Below, piece by piece: positions 21,380 through 31,836 of a DNA stretch of 64,000 bases. The DNA comes from Chloroflexota bacterium (GTDB lineage: Bacteria > Chloroflexota > Anaerolineae > Anaerolineales > E44-bin32), in the NCBI GenBank assembly GCA_022561215.1, contig JADFRQ010000010.1, forward strand, positions 1 to 64,000. The letters are read 5' to 3'. The translations under genes and the position numbers were made by a program. How positions within the stretch are numbered: the first letter of the stretch is position 1; each line of letters begins with the position of its first letter. The notes under the pieces are model-generated. The model made no database searches. It saw only the letters and a program-made list of their open reading frames with translations, and had not been told where the DNA came from.

Positions 21380-21506
21380 CGTGAAGTGGCTTTGGATCTG
21401 TGCTCGATCGCTCAAAAGCCTTTAAAGTGCGGCACATGGGGGATGACTTCAGCAGGGATGAAAGAAAAACGGATTCTGAATATGTGGGAAAAAGCTATTG
21501 CGAACT

Positions 21507-21528
21507 ACGCCGTTGTTCGCAACGGCGT
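21507..21528. terminator. Possible bidirectional terminator hairpin
   Basis: Perfect 9-bp stem ACGCCGTTG-ttcg-CAACGGCGT between convergent gene ends; T-tract is weak. Confidence 0.45.
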
Positions 21529-21534
21529 GTTAAG

Positions 21535-24003
21535 CTAGTCAGGTAGTAAGGTAAGGGTGCCTTCGGATGCGGCTTGAAGCAGTGACTTGGTCCAGAACAT
21601 CGTATGAAATTCGATATTCCCCCACGCCTGTGCCATATCCATATAGTGGGGATGAAAGGTATGGCCACTTTGGCCGGTTGTGTGCATCGTAACTGAATTG
21701 TCGAAATTTGAAAAATCCACTACCATGCGCATCGAGGGCAAAGATCGCACCTGATAATCAAGGCTTTCGTTCCACCCCGTTGCATTCACAATCGATGAAC
21801 CGCCGGAGCTTGGAAAGGGGCCCCGGTTAAAGATCAAACCCAATGGACCTATTCCCAGGGGGTTTTTGAAGGTTCGTACGTGCAGTTCCCCCCAGGTCCA
21901 GTCATCCGCGTCCCTGCCCAATAAATCCTCAATTTCATCGATTGCAGCCGTAAATGCCGTGCGCAGGATCGATTCTAAATTTTCGACTTCCGGCGTTAAT
22001 ACATTATCCCACCAGTCGCTATTGGGATCTTGAATTAGATTCTCAATGATCGCGAAGGCTCGCGAGCTTCCGGGAATGTTTTCGGGCAATTCGTCTGCAA
22101 ATGTTGCAACAAGCAATTGCCGCCAAAATGCATTGAATACTGTTGCAGGGGCGGAGTCCATGTCATTTTGATAGTTCCACCCATTGAGCGACTGGATGAT
22201 CTCATTCAGCTTCGAATCTTGAAAGCTTAGATTTGTGAGCAAGGGAATCAATAGTGGCCCCATGGCATTGTAATTGTCCCCGGACATTGCTTGTATATCT
22301 TTGACCGATACCTGAGACCGATCCGCGATTAATTGCTCCAATCTCTGAGCTCGGTATCCGGCATCCCAGACTTTGGAGAGGGAATAAGCGTAATCGGATC
22401 CAACGATCGCATTATTGGCAGTGACAATAAAACCCTTGCTGGGATTGAGGGCGCTGGGGAGATCGGCGAATGGGATAAATCCAATCCACTCGTGCTCATC
22501 TGTCCAACCTGGATAGTGAATTGTTCCATCACCGCCGGCTCTTATTGGAATTTGGCCGGGCAATTGATAGCCGATATTCCCCGCTTTATCTGCGTAGACG
22601 AAATTCTGAGAAGGGACAGACCAAAGCTGGAGCGCTGATCGAAATTCATCCCAATTAGAGGCAAGATCGATTTTGAGAATCGACTCAAATACATTCGATG
22701 GTTCAAGCGCAGTCCATTGGACGCTCACACCATATTCTGCAGGTAGATCCAAATTGGTGCTGGACCTCATATCGTCGAAGCGTTCGTCGACGTCGGAAAA
22801 TAGAGGCCCATGTCTGGTTGAGCGAATGCTAATGGGGACTATTTCACCTCCGGCCACCAATATTTCTTCCTCGACGATCAGCATATCAATCCATTCGCCT
22901 TTTACCTCGTATTGGTCCTCGTTTTCCGGATTGATCTTTTCGATATACAGGTCGAGCACGTCGGGGCCGGCATTGGTAACTCCCCAGGCGATGGCGTCAT
23001 TATGGCCAATGATCACACCGGGAACACCAGCAAAAGAAAATCCCACAACATTGAAGCGACACATTTCACTAATCGGCTGGCAATGCAGGCCTACTTCGTA
23101 CCATATCGAGGGAAGCTGAATACCCAAATGGGGATCATTCGCCAGAATGGGATCACCGCTGGCAGTTCGATCTCCTGAAATTACCCAATTGTTAGATCCG
23201 ACAATTTCATCTCCGTAAATCTCCGCAAATTCGAGCGCGTTGTCTTGGATGGCATCGAGAGCGCGTTGAGCGAGAGACAGTCCGGTATCTCTTTCTTTTG
23301 AAAAACCTTGAGCAACAATAATCGGGTGTGTATCCTTGTAATCTGGAATTAATTCCTTCGCCCGATCTTCTCCCAGCAATGCATCCAGTTGAGCCCTCTT
23401 AAGATCCCTCCAGGCGCTCAAATTGCCACTCAATTGAAAGGCCAACACCTTGCCCCAGGTTGCAGTGTGTAGTGGTTCCCAAGGTTCAGGAGAATAATCT
23501 GGAGCAAGTATACTGAGAATCACATATTCAAAAGAGAGCTTTGCACCATGATGATCGGCAAGATAGGCGTTAACGCCTTCAGCATAGTCTTCCAAAGCAG
23601 ATAATGTGCCGGGTTCAGCTAATTCCAGTTCCTTAGCAGCTATGCGCGCCCAGCCCATTGTCCGTAAGAATTTATCGGTCTCAATTTGGCTCTTCCCAAA
23701 CATTTCAGAAAGTCGACCAGATCCCGTATGTCGCCAGACGTCCATTTGGAAAAATCGATCTTGTGCGTGAACGTATCCCTGGGCAAAGAATAAATCATGT
23801 TCATTGGACGCATAAATATGGGGAATTCCGTTCCTATCGCGAATTACTTCGACCGGTGCATTAAGCTCCGGGAGGACGATAGTTCCTTCGATCTGAGGAA
23901 ATGATTGTCGCGATAGGATGAATCCGGCCACACCGAGGAGGAGAATTAAGGCTAGAAGGATGAGCAAAATGGATCGAAAGATGAGCATGAATTTCGATTG
24001 CAT
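21535..24003 (-). CDS. penicillin acylase family protein (N-terminal nucleophile hydrolase)
   Basis: EIVGSNNWVISGDRTASGDPILANDPHLGIQLPSIWYE (Ser nucleophile after Gly); start placed at MQSKFMLIFRS with a signal/TM segment. Confidence 0.9.
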   Translation of the reverse strand: MQSKFMLIFRSILLILLALILLLGVAGFILSRQSFPQIEGTIVLPELNAPVEVIRDRNGIPHIYASNEHDLFFAQGYVHAQDRFFQMDVWRHTGSGRLSEMFGKSQIETDKFLRTMGWARIAAKELELAEPGTLSALEDYAEGVNAYLADHHGAKLSFEYVILSILAPDYSPEPWEPLHTATWGKVLAFQLSGNLSAWRDLKRAQLDALLGEDRAKELIPDYKDTHPIIVAQGFSKERDTGLSLAQRALDAIQDNALEFAEIYGDEIVGSNNWVISGDRTASGDPILANDPHLGIQLPSIWYEVGLHCQPISEMCRFNVVGFSFAGVPGVIIGHNDAIAWGVTNAGPDVLDLYIEKINPENEDQYEVKGEWIDMLIVEEEILVAGGEIVPISIRSTRHGPLFSDVDERFDDMRSSTNLDLPAEYGVSVQWTALEPSNVFESILKIDLASNWDEFRSALQLWSVPSQNFVYADKAGNIGYQLPGQIPIRAGGDGTIHYPGWTDEHEWIGFIPFADLPSALNPSKGFIVTANNAIVGSDYAYSLSKVWDAGYRAQRLEQLIADRSQVSVKDIQAMSGDNYNAMGPLLIPLLTNLSFQDSKLNEIIQSLNGWNYQNDMDSAPATVFNAFWRQLLVATFADELPENIPGSSRAFAIIENLIQDPNSDWWDNVLTPEVENLESILRTAFTAAIDEIEDLLGRDADDWTWGELHVRTFKNPLGIGPLGLIFNRGPFPSSGGSSIVNATGWNESLDYQVRSLPSMRMVVDFSNFDNSVTMHTTGQSGHTFHPHYMDMAQAWGNIEFHTMFWTKSLLQAASEGTLTLLPD

Positions 24004-24068
24004 TTTTTCACCTTTGCGAGGTCCGATCTTTCTAGCATGCTTATCTTGAATAGTCAAATTATGGCAAT

Positions 24069-24097
24069 TTGGAGAGCTGTTTCCTTCGTTGTATAAT
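24069..24097 (+). promoter_or_regulatory. Predicted sigma70-type promoter of gyrA
   Basis: TTGGAG - 17 nt - TATAAT at 24069-24074 and 24092-24097. Confidence 0.6.
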
Positions 24098-24102
24098 AAT
24101 AC

Positions 24103-24127
24103 AAACGCCCGCCACAGGCGGGCGTTT
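24103..24127 (+). promoter_or_regulatory. 5' leader hairpin at the predicted start of the gyrA transcript
   Basis: Perfect 11-bp stem AAACGCCCGCC-aca-GGCGGGCGTTT, immediately downstream of the predicted -10 box. Confidence 0.6.
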
Positions 24128-24161
24128 CCTCGGGATTGAAACATTTACTGGATAGGTGCAA

Positions 24162-26636
24162 ATGGACATAGGGACGATCCGACAAGTTGATATAGACGAG
24201 CAAATGCGGGGTGCATACCTCGATTACGCGATGAGCGTGATTGTTGCGCGGGCGCTCCCAGATGCGCGCGATGGCCTTAAACCGGTACACCGGCGCATTC
24301 TCTATGCAATGCATGATATGGCTTTGCGCTCCAACACGCCCTACCGCAAATCAGCAAGGATTGTGGGGGATGTGCTGGGAAAGTATCACCCTCACGGTGA
24401 TTCTGCAATTTATGACGCTATGGCACGCATGGCACAGGATTTCTCATTGCGCTATCCACTTGTTGACGGACAAGGGAATTTCGGTTCAATCGACGGTGAT
24501 TCCCCTGCGGCAATGCGTTATACGGAAGCGCGTTTGCACCGCATGGCTGAAGAGCTTCTGGTTGACATTGCAAAGGATACGGTCGAATTTGTTGATAATT
24601 TTGATAGTTCGTTGCAAGAGCCAACCGTGCTTCCCTCGCGTCTTCCGAATCTTCTGTTAAATGGAGCTTCCGGAATCGCGGTAGGGATGGCAACCAACAT
24701 TCCGCCTCACAATCTTGGGGAAGTTGCGGACGCGCTGCGTTATATGGTGGAAAACTACGACAATTTCGATGAGATCAGTATTGATGATCTCATGCAACGC
24801 ATTCCCGGACCAGATTTTCCCACCGGTGGAATGATTATTGGCGCGGAAGGGATTCGTCAAGCCTACACGACCGGCAGAGGAAGAATTGTAATGCGGGCAT
24901 TGGCGCATATTGAGGAGACAGGAACAAGGCGCTTCCGAATTGTCGTCACGGAAATTCCCTATCAGGTAAACAAGACTACTCTTATCGAGCGCATCGCCGA
25001 TCTTGCGCGATCAGGCAAGATCGCAGAGATCTCAGACCTACGCGATGAATCTGATCGACGTGGAATGAGCATCATAATTGAGCTGAAACGTGGCTCGCAG
25101 CCAAAAAAGGTTCTAAATCAGCTATATAAATTTACCCAATTGCAAACGACATTTGGAGTGCAATTGCTTGCCTTGGTTGACGGTGAGCCCCGGCTGCTGC
25201 CGTTGAAACGTGCGTTGCAGATCTTTGTAGAGCATCGGCGTACAGTCATCACCCGCAGGACTGAATTTTCTCTTGCCAAAGCCCAGGCTCGACTTCATAT
25301 TTTGGATGGCTTGCTGATCGCGCTAAAAAATATCGAGGCAGTCATTAAAACGATTCGTGGATCAGCCGATGTGGACGAGGCAAAGACGGCACTTATCAAG
25401 AATTTCGATTTGACAGAAAATCAAGCGCAATCAATTTTGGATATGCAGCTGCGTCGCTTGGCAGCCCTCGAACAGAAAAAAATCGAAGACGAATATAAGG
25501 AAGTTTTGAATCAAATAGTGTATTTTGAAGATTTGTTGGCGAACCCAAAGAAAATCCTAGGTTTAATCCTGGAAGATCTTGAGGAGGGTGTAAAGAATTT
25601 CGGCGATCCACGCCGGACAGTAATCGCTCCAGATGCCAGCGAGGAGTTTAGAGAAGAAGATCTCGTGGTGAATGAAGCGGTGCTCATCAGCGTGACCGAG
25701 CGTGGTTATGTAAAACGAGTTGCGGCAAAATCCTATCGCCAGCAGCATCGTGGAGGTCGCGGGGTAAAGGGACACCGCATGCGGGGCGAAGACGAAGTGA
25801 GTATGCTTTTTCTGGCCAATTCTCTGGACACCATACTTTTTTTCTCCGATCGTGGAAAAGTCTATTCGGAGAAAGCCTACCAAATCCCGGACGCCGACCG
25901 AACTGCACGCGGGATACCGATGGTAAATATCCTCGCACTGGAGCCTGAAGAGACAATCACGGCTGCGGTTGTAGTTCCTGATTTTAAGGCTGCCAATTTC
26001 TGCGTCATGGCAACCCGCAATGGGAAAATCAAACGTGTAGCGCTTTCAAAATTTGCTGCTGTGCGACCATCTGGTTTGATCGCCATTAGCCTTGCGAAAG
26101 GGGATATTCTGGGGTGGGTTCGTCTCACGAGCGGCAAGGACGATATTATCGTCGTCACCGAGAACGGGCGTGCTCTTAGATACAACGAGAAAAATGTGCG
26201 TTCAATGGGACGGCAGGCGGCTGGCGTGCGGGCGATCAATTTAAAATCGGGTGACAGTGTTACAGGGATGGATGTAATCGAACCAAAATTGGATTTACTC
26301 GTTGTTACCCGAAATGGCTACGGCAAACGAACACCTGTAGATGAATATTCGCCCAAGGGGCGGGGGACGATGGGTGTGCTTACCCTTGATAGGAGAAAAC
26401 TGGATCTTGTCGGCCGGATAGCTTCTGCACATGTCGTGGATGAGAAAGACGAGCTGACCATAATCTCTAGTGGGGGTATTGTGTTGCGTACGAAAGTCAA
26501 GCAGATCAGGCAGGCTGGAAGGGCAACCATGGGTGTTCGCGTGATCGATCTCAAGCCCGGCGAAACAGTGGGTTCTGTGGCCGTTATTGCCGCAAAAGAC
26601 CTCCAGCAGGTTGGAGTTGAGGATGACGGGGCATAA
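24162..26636 (+). CDS. gyrA: DNA gyrase subunit A
   Basis: [76 protein letters not shown]-terminal GyrA repeats including [10 protein letters not shown]. Confidence 0.95.
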   Translation: MDIGTIRQVDIDEQMRGAYLDYAMSVIVARALPDARDGLKPVHRRILYAMHDMALRSNTPYRKSARIVGDVLGKYHPHGDSAIYDAMARMAQDFSLRYPLVDGQGNFGSIDGDSPAAMRYTEARLHRMAEELLVDIAKDTVEFVDNFDSSLQEPTVLPSRLPNLLLNGASGIAVGMATNIPPHNLGEVADALRYMVENYDNFDEISIDDLMQRIPGPDFPTGGMIIGAEGIRQAYTTGRGRIVMRALAHIEETGTRRFRIVVTEIPYQVNKTTLIERIADLARSGKIAEISDLRDESDRRGMSIIIELKRGSQPKKVLNQLYKFTQLQTTFGVQLLALVDGEPRLLPLKRALQIFVEHRRTVITRRTEFSLAKAQARLHILDGLLIALKNIEAVIKTIRGSADVDEAKTALIKNFDLTENQAQSILDMQLRRLAALEQKKIEDEYKEVLNQIVYFEDLLANPKKILGLILEDLEEGVKNFGDPRRTVIAPDASEEFREEDLVVNEAVLISVTERGYVKRVAAKSYRQQHRGGRGVKGHRMRGEDEVSMLFLANSLDTILFFSDRGKVYSEKAYQIPDADRTARGIPMVNILALEPEETITAAVVVPDFKAANFCVMATRNGKIKRVALSKFAAVRPSGLIAISLAKGDILGWVRLTSGKDDIIVVTENGRALRYNEKNVRSMGRQAAGVRAINLKSGDSVTGMDVIEPKLDLLVVTRNGYGKRTPVDEYSPKGRGTMGVLTLDRRKLDLVGRIASAHVVDEKDELTIISSGGIVLRTKVKQIRQAGRATMGVRVIDLKPGETVGSVAVIAAKDLQQVGVEDDGA

Positions 26637-26691
26637 CACACTGCACTAGGGCAAGCTATTGTATGGCTAGCAGTTTAGGTGTGGCTGTCCC

Positions 26692-26737
26692 AAAAACACC
26701 GTTTCTCGATTAAATGCGGTCAGATTTAGGTGTTTTT
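26692..26737 (+). repeat. Inverted repeat AAAAACACC...GGTGTTTTT, partial MITE-like end next to copy 2
   Basis: Preceded by GGCTGTCCCAAAA, the same terminal sequence as the 168-bp elements; 9-bp perfect arms. Confidence 0.55.
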
Positions 26738-26778
26738 ATTTGCCCCAATCCCACTAAGAAGTTTTACCTGGAGTGGGG

Positions 26779-26946
26779 CTGGCCCAAAAGGCCAGAGCCT
26801 TCGAAAATACGATAGAAGACCGAATTCTTTCAATTTGCCGCGATCCGATCACAGGTGTAAGGGCACCGGCGAGCTGAAGCTCGGGCCAGTCGCCTTCACT
26901 GCTGGTTTTTGATAAGGCACATCACAAAACCGCTCTTTTGGGACAG
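26779..26946 (-). mobile_element. MITE-like element, copy 2 (168 bp, opposite orientation to copy 1)
   Basis: Terminal inverted repeats CTGGCCCAAAA / TTTTGGGACAG; reverse complement matches copy 1 along its length. Confidence 0.8.
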
Positions 26947-27007
26947 CCCCGTTGCACGTCCTGTCCGCAGGCCACAGCCTTGTGCACTCCAAAATTGAGC
27001 CGCAATG

Positions 27008-27640
27008 TTACGCCGCGTTCGATGCCTCTACATAAGCCTGGCCGTAAAGATGTCCTTGGATTGAAAGTGCGTAGGGAGCGGTAAATAATACCCCCACGAA
27101 GCATGCAATTACGCCGATGTTTGAAATAAATCCAGCAATTATGGCCCCCACAATTGCTAATATGTATGCCGCCGGCGCTAAGCGGAAGACCGCAAGATTT
27201 TTTCTTGGATTAACGGCCGCTCCTATATCGTCCGTTTCCGCGAGAATGCCAAAAGAAACCGGGAGAATAAAGGCAAACAGTACAGAATAAAGGATAGCAA
27301 GGCAACTGAAACAAAGTAACAACAGGGCTACGATTCCTTCAAAATCTGAGCCAGCAGCTTGAAGGATAAAAAGCGGAACCGCAACGATGAAAATAGGCAG
27401 AATATAAATTATTAAAATAACCCCAGCTTTAAGTCCCAAGATTATGAAATTGCTAAAATCGACCCAATCGGGAAGCGGGTCGGGTGATTGTCGTACCACT
27501 CAACGTGTGATTTCCAAGGCCCAACCAATCACTGCAAACCAGCCGACGATGGGGATCAACATAATCAGCCCGGCAATTAATATTTTTTGAAGCCAATTCT
27601 TATCTTGAAATGGAAATGAAAATGCCAACCCGAAATCCAT
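27008..27640 (-). pseudogene. DUF4013-like membrane protein interrupted by an in-frame TGA at 27500-27502
   Basis: ATG at 27638-27640 encodes MDFGLAFSFPFQDKNWLQKILIAGLIMLIPIVGWFAVIGWALEITR, then TGA, then same-frame VVRQSPDPLPDWVDFSNFIILGLKAGVILIIYILP. Confidence 0.75.
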
Positions 27641-27772
27641 GCGTAATTTCTCCCTTCATAAAAAAAGATTAATAGAATGCAGAGTTCGCTATGTCGATAT
27701 CCTGGTTCTCAACAGATTTAATCCCAAACTATGGAAAATATAGTGTATGTGAAAGCAATTTTATAGGCTAGT

Positions 27773-28591
27773 TTAAGGCTTGTCTTGAACTTCGTTCATC
27801 CCCACCCAATGCACGGCGCAGGGATTGCCTGGAATTCCAATGAGTTGCAGCGCCAAGTTCGCCAGCGCTTCAGGGTCCCCAGTTGAATAATAATTAATTT
27901 TTGCAGGGGTCCCACTTTCTATTTTGTTTGCCATCCTACGTAGCACTCGGCTTGTCTGTTTTGCGATAGCCGGCGCTGGATCAATTACCTTGATCTTAGA
28001 GCCAAAAAGTCTGTGAATCGAAGGGATAATAAAGGGATAATGCGTGCAGGCGAGGACCAGCGTATCGACGCCATCGGCGATTACGCTTTCTAAATGCATT
28101 TTCAAAATGTTGTCAGTTTGCCGGCCATCGACCTCACCCGTTTCAATTAATTTCACTAACCCCGGCAAAGTTATCTTAATTACCTCAACATCTTGAGCGA
28201 AACGTTCTACAACGGATGAAAAAAGCTCTCCATCGAATGTTGTAGGGGTCGCCAGCACAGCAACCTTATGGGATCGGCTGGATTGAGCCGCAGGCTTCAC
28301 GGCAGGTTCCATTCCCACAAAGGGAACCATCGTATGAACCTTGCGCAGATGATGTAGTGCGGCCGCGGAGGCAGTGTTGCAAGCTACGACAATCAGCTGC
28401 GCTTCAATTGCGAGCAGGAAGCGGGTGACGCCTTCGGCAAAGGTGCGTATCTCCTCGAGGGATCTGGGGCCATAGGGTACGTGGGCCTGATCTGCGAAGT
28501 AATGGATCGGCATCCCAGGAAGCAGCTTGTGGATCTCGCGCAGAATTGAAAAGCCACCTATGCCAGAATCAAAAACTCCAATCGCTCTCAT
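27773..28591 (-). CDS. murI: glutamate racemase
   Basis: IGVFDSGIGGFSILREI, VVACNTASAAAL, LACTHYPFI. Confidence 0.95.
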   Translation of the reverse strand: MRAIGVFDSGIGGFSILREIHKLLPGMPIHYFADQAHVPYGPRSLEEIRTFAEGVTRFLLAIEAQLIVVACNTASAAALHHLRKVHTMVPFVGMEPAVKPAAQSSRSHKVAVLATPTTFDGELFSSVVERFAQDVEVIKITLPGLVKLIETGEVDGRQTDNILKMHLESVIADGVDTLVLACTHYPFIIPSIHRLFGSKIKVIDPAPAIAKQTSRVLRRMANKIESGTPAKINYYSTGDPEALANLALQLIGIPGNPCAVHWVGMNEVQDKP

Positions 28592-28824
28592 GAGCCCAAG
28601 GGTACTATCGGGATTGCATCGCGGTCAAGGGGAGCGCAACAAATTAACTTCATCGCCCGGTAAATAGACCCCGAGTATTGAAAATGTGCGGCCCTATGGT
28701 CGGAAGAAATGGCGGATTTTATGGGGATCTGAAATCTTAGGGAGGGTGGCCTTTTTGTTAACGGTGATGTTGGCGACGGAATATTCTAGAAGTCAACGAT
28801 CACTTCTCTGCGCATGGTAGAAAA

Positions 28825-29175
28825 TTACGAACGTCGTTTTTCTTTAAGTCTGGCGCGCTTGCCTATTCGATCGCGAAGAAAATAGAGCTGCGCTCGGCGA
28901 ACGTGTGCACTGCGTTGGATTTCGACTTTTTCAATACGCGGAGACCGTAGGAGGAATGTGCGCTCAACGCCAATACCGTGAGTGGCGATTCTTCGGACGG
29001 TGAAATTAGCATTGTTTCCGCCCTTGCGCATGCGGATTACCGTCCCGCGAAATTCCTGAATACGTTCACGTTGTCCTTCCGTAATACGCACGTGGACGCT
29101 GACCGAATCGCCTGCGCGTAATTCGGGGATGTTGGGATTTACAGGCGCTTCAACTGCTTTGATATGGTCTTGCAT
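28825..29175 (-). CDS. rplS: 50S ribosomal protein L19
   Basis: RAGDSVSVHVRITEGQRERIQEFRGTVI, GVERTFLLRSPRIEKVE; start placed at MQDHIKAVE. Confidence 0.95.
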   Translation of the reverse strand: MQDHIKAVEAPVNPNIPELRAGDSVSVHVRITEGQRERIQEFRGTVIRMRKGGNNANFTVRRIATHGIGVERTFLLRSPRIEKVEIQRSAHVRRAQLYFLRDRIGKRARLKEKRRS

Positions 29176-29727
29176 TTTCACTAACCTTAGCCCTGCCGTC
29201 ATTTTTCCGCTCCGGTTTTTGGAGCCGGCCAAGTATACCATAGCCCTGAAATAGGATCTCGCGAGGCGTACAGGGTTGCGACTTTTGGACGGAATTGTTC
29301 TGGATTTCCGAAGCTCTGGCTTCAGGCGAATGCGCAGGATAGATTGCGCTTTCTGTCCGGGGGACAGGCCAGAGGCCTGAGCTGTGCCCAACTGGCGCAC
29401 CTCAGAGCTGCTTTCTACCTTTGTGAAGCGCCTTTTCCATACAGGTGCAACATACTTAAAAATTGCTTTCTACCTAGCGATGAAGGTCATTGCGCGCGAC
29501 GCCGCTCATCGCCCATGCGTATCGTGCGATACGCCCCGTATTCCTTTGTTGAATCAGAAAATTGATGCGCCGGCAGCATGAGAACTGGCCTCGTCTTCAG
29601 CTCGCATTAAGACAACACTACGCTAAACCACCCCAAAAGTAACCCTTCCCGAAGGTTTCTTATAGCCTCCGCGAGGATCCTTCTATTGCGATTCTTGGAT
29701 GTCTACATAATAGTAAAATGTTCGAGA

Positions 29728-30258
29728 TCAGTTGGTAAATCTTTTAGAAACGAGATACAAACTTGCAAGAGTTTTTGCATCTTCAATAATCCCCGCTTCG
29801 ATTTTCTTCTGGATTTGATGGCTGTCTAACCGTTCAATTTCGAGGTCTTCATCTTCATCCGGATCGAGCGGAGCCGGGCTCATTTCTTGGGCCAAATAAA
29901 TGTCCAAGTATTCTGTGGAGTAACCAGGAGCAAGGTAAAATCCACCGATACGCGCAATTTTCCCGGGAGCCATTCCAATTTCCTCGCGACATTCTCGGAT
30001 GGCACAGCTTTCAGGGTCTTCATGAGGATCCAGGGTCCCGGCTGGCAGTTCCAGGAGTATTTTGCCCGTTGGATGACGGTATTGCTTGACAAAGACGATC
30101 CTTCCATCATCTTCAATTGGAACAAGCACCACGGCGCCCCTATGCTCGACAACTTCAACATGCATCACTTGGCCTGTGGAAGTTTGAACCTGATCCACGC
30201 GCACTTTGAAGGCCCTTCCTTCGAAATATATTTCGCTTGTTAGAACTTTATATTTCAT
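29728..30258 (-). CDS. NUDIX hydrolase, ADP-ribose pyrophosphatase-like
   Basis: ELPAGTLDPHEDPESCAIRECREEIG Nudix box. Confidence 0.92.
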   Translation of the reverse strand: MKYKVLTSEIYFEGRAFKVRVDQVQTSTGQVMHVEVVEHRGAVVLVPIEDDGRIVFVKQYRHPTGKILLELPAGTLDPHEDPESCAIRECREEIGMAPGKIARIGGFYLAPGYSTEYLDIYLAQEMSPAPLDPDEDEDLEIERLDSHQIQKKIEAGIIEDAKTLASLYLVSKRFTN

Positions 30259-30280
30259 TGTGTCTCCATAAAAGGGGAAG

Positions 30281-30450
30281 GGGCGTCTAAAAAACCGCTA
30301 TTTTTTGATGTTCCAACATCTAGGATAAGATGGAGGGGCGACGCAAGCTAAAGCTCATTGCCAGTCCCCCTTACTCCAGTGAGCAGCCTGATGTGAAGAA
30401 GAAGAAATGTTTTTAAACCTTAAACCGAAAATATTGTTCTTTTGGGACAA
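30281..30450 (-). mobile_element. Degenerate MITE-like element, copy 3
   Basis: Ends gggcgtctaaaaaa and TTTTGGGACAA; internal GGGGCGACGCAAGCTAAAGCTCATTGCCAGTCCCC aligns to the core of copy 2; about 170 bp. Confidence 0.55.
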
Positions 30451-30477
30451 CCCCGATGATTGCTCCACATGGAACTT

Positions 30478-31110
30478 TTAAGGGATGATGAGCCTATCAC
30501 CTGGGTATATATTGTAGGGGAAGACCAAGTTGTTTACGCCAATAATTGAGTCGTAGTCAACACCATGCGCCTGCGCTATCGAATAGACAGAGTCACCCGC
30601 TCTAACGATATACTCCGTTCCGCCTGCCACAACAGTCGCGTTTGGACCATTCGAAGATGATCTGGCAGCTGGAAGAGTTATTTCTTGTCCAACTTCAAGA
30701 TCGAATGGATATTGCAGGTTGTTCAGTGCGATAATATCATTGGGATCAATTTCAAATTTTCGAGCAATTGAATACACCCATTCTCCTGGTTGAACGACAT
30801 AAGTTTGCGTTTGCGCGGCGCCCGGAGTTGGCGAATTGACAACAATCACTGGCGTTTGAGTTGCTTCGGGAGGCGTCGGAGGCGGTGTCGATGTAGCTGT
30901 GGGGAGCTGAATTTGAGGCTCGCTCTCTTGGGTGAGAATTGCATCCCGCACAGCATCCATTGTTGCTTTTTGGTCGATTTCCTCGATGGAAAGCTGACCG
31001 GTATCCGATGAGGCGGGCGGGGTGGAGGCAGAGCGGGTGCACCCAATCGCTACAACGGCGAGTAAACCGATGCTCATGTACGTTAACGTGCGAATTTTCG
31101 AGCTTGTCAT
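30478..31110 (-). CDS. LysM-domain lipoprotein (two LysM repeats)
   Basis: Lipobox-like AIGC; YVVQPGEWVYSIARKFEIDPNDIIALNNL and YIVRAGDSVYSIAQAHGVDYDSIIGVNNL. Confidence 0.9.
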   Translation of the reverse strand: MTSSKIRTLTYMSIGLLAVVAIGCTRSASTPPASSDTGQLSIEEIDQKATMDAVRDAILTQESEPQIQLPTATSTPPPTPPEATQTPVIVVNSPTPGAAQTQTYVVQPGEWVYSIARKFEIDPNDIIALNNLQYPFDLEVGQEITLPAARSSSNGPNATVVAGGTEYIVRAGDSVYSIAQAHGVDYDSIIGVNNLVFPYNIYPGDRLIIP

Positions 31111-31362
31111 AAGTTCCTTCTCTCCAAGTTTTGGACCTGCCTACCAATCGCGGATAGTAGCACAGCCGTTTGGGTGCGTCAAGAATGACGTCTTTCCCAG
31201 ATCAAAGTTTGCAAGAAAGGTGCCAGATGGTGCTTCTATTGTAGGATTTTCAGGGTTTTGGAGCCAACCGCAAAAACACTGACATGCGTGCAGACATGGC
31301 TACAACATAGAGCCTGAAGCGCAGGGCATCAGGCTCGAGTACGTGAATTTGAAAGCTGGGAA

Positions 31363-31761
31363 TTAACTTGCAATAGCTGGTCGAAACTTATACCCGTAAA
31401 TTAGCATCCCTCGTTCGCCGTCTGAACGCAATTTTCGCGTGACCATTTCGACGGGCATGCCAATACTGACTGGCCGCTTCCCCATATCCGTTAGCTGCGC
31501 GGTGAGCATTGGGCCTTCCTCCAATTTAATCAGGGCTACAGTATAGGGCGCATATTCCTCAAAACCAGTGGGGGCTTGTTGGACCTGCGTATAAGAATAA
31601 ACCTCACCGCGACCGCTAAATTGATAAAGATCTTGCGCTTCCTCCCCGCAATCAGGGCAAATATCCCGCGGCGGGAATATCTTATGCTCGCAGTTGGGGC
31701 AAACTTCACCCACCAACGCATAACGTTGCTTCGCCAACCGCCAATGTCTTGATATCTCCAT
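31363..31761 (-). CDS. Zn-ribbon / OB-fold DUF35 protein, putative thiolase-HMG-CoA synthase partner
   Basis: CPNCEHKIFPPRDICPDC zinc ribbon followed by OB-like GRGEVYSYTQVQQAPTGFEEYAPY. Confidence 0.9.
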   Translation of the reverse strand: MEISRHWRLAKQRYALVGEVCPNCEHKIFPPRDICPDCGEEAQDLYQFSGRGEVYSYTQVQQAPTGFEEYAPYTVALIKLEEGPMLTAQLTDMGKRPVSIGMPVEMVTRKLRSDGERGMLIYGYKFRPAIAS

Positions 31762-31836
31762 GAACGCCTCTTTTATTATGGTATTTGCCCAGAGTGTATG
31801 TCTGTCAAACTCTCAAGAACTATCAATCCACCCGGC

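Noticed and set aside
26730-26912. 60-aa + strand ORF after gyrA
   Set aside because: Lies largely within the MITE-like element and its partial neighbour; repeat-derived, no protein signature.
29560-29650. GAACTGGCCTCGTCTTCAGCTCGCATT with CCACCCCAAAAG, resembling the MITE core and end
   Set aside because: Similarity too short and without a matching pair of termini; cannot be separated from chance by eye.
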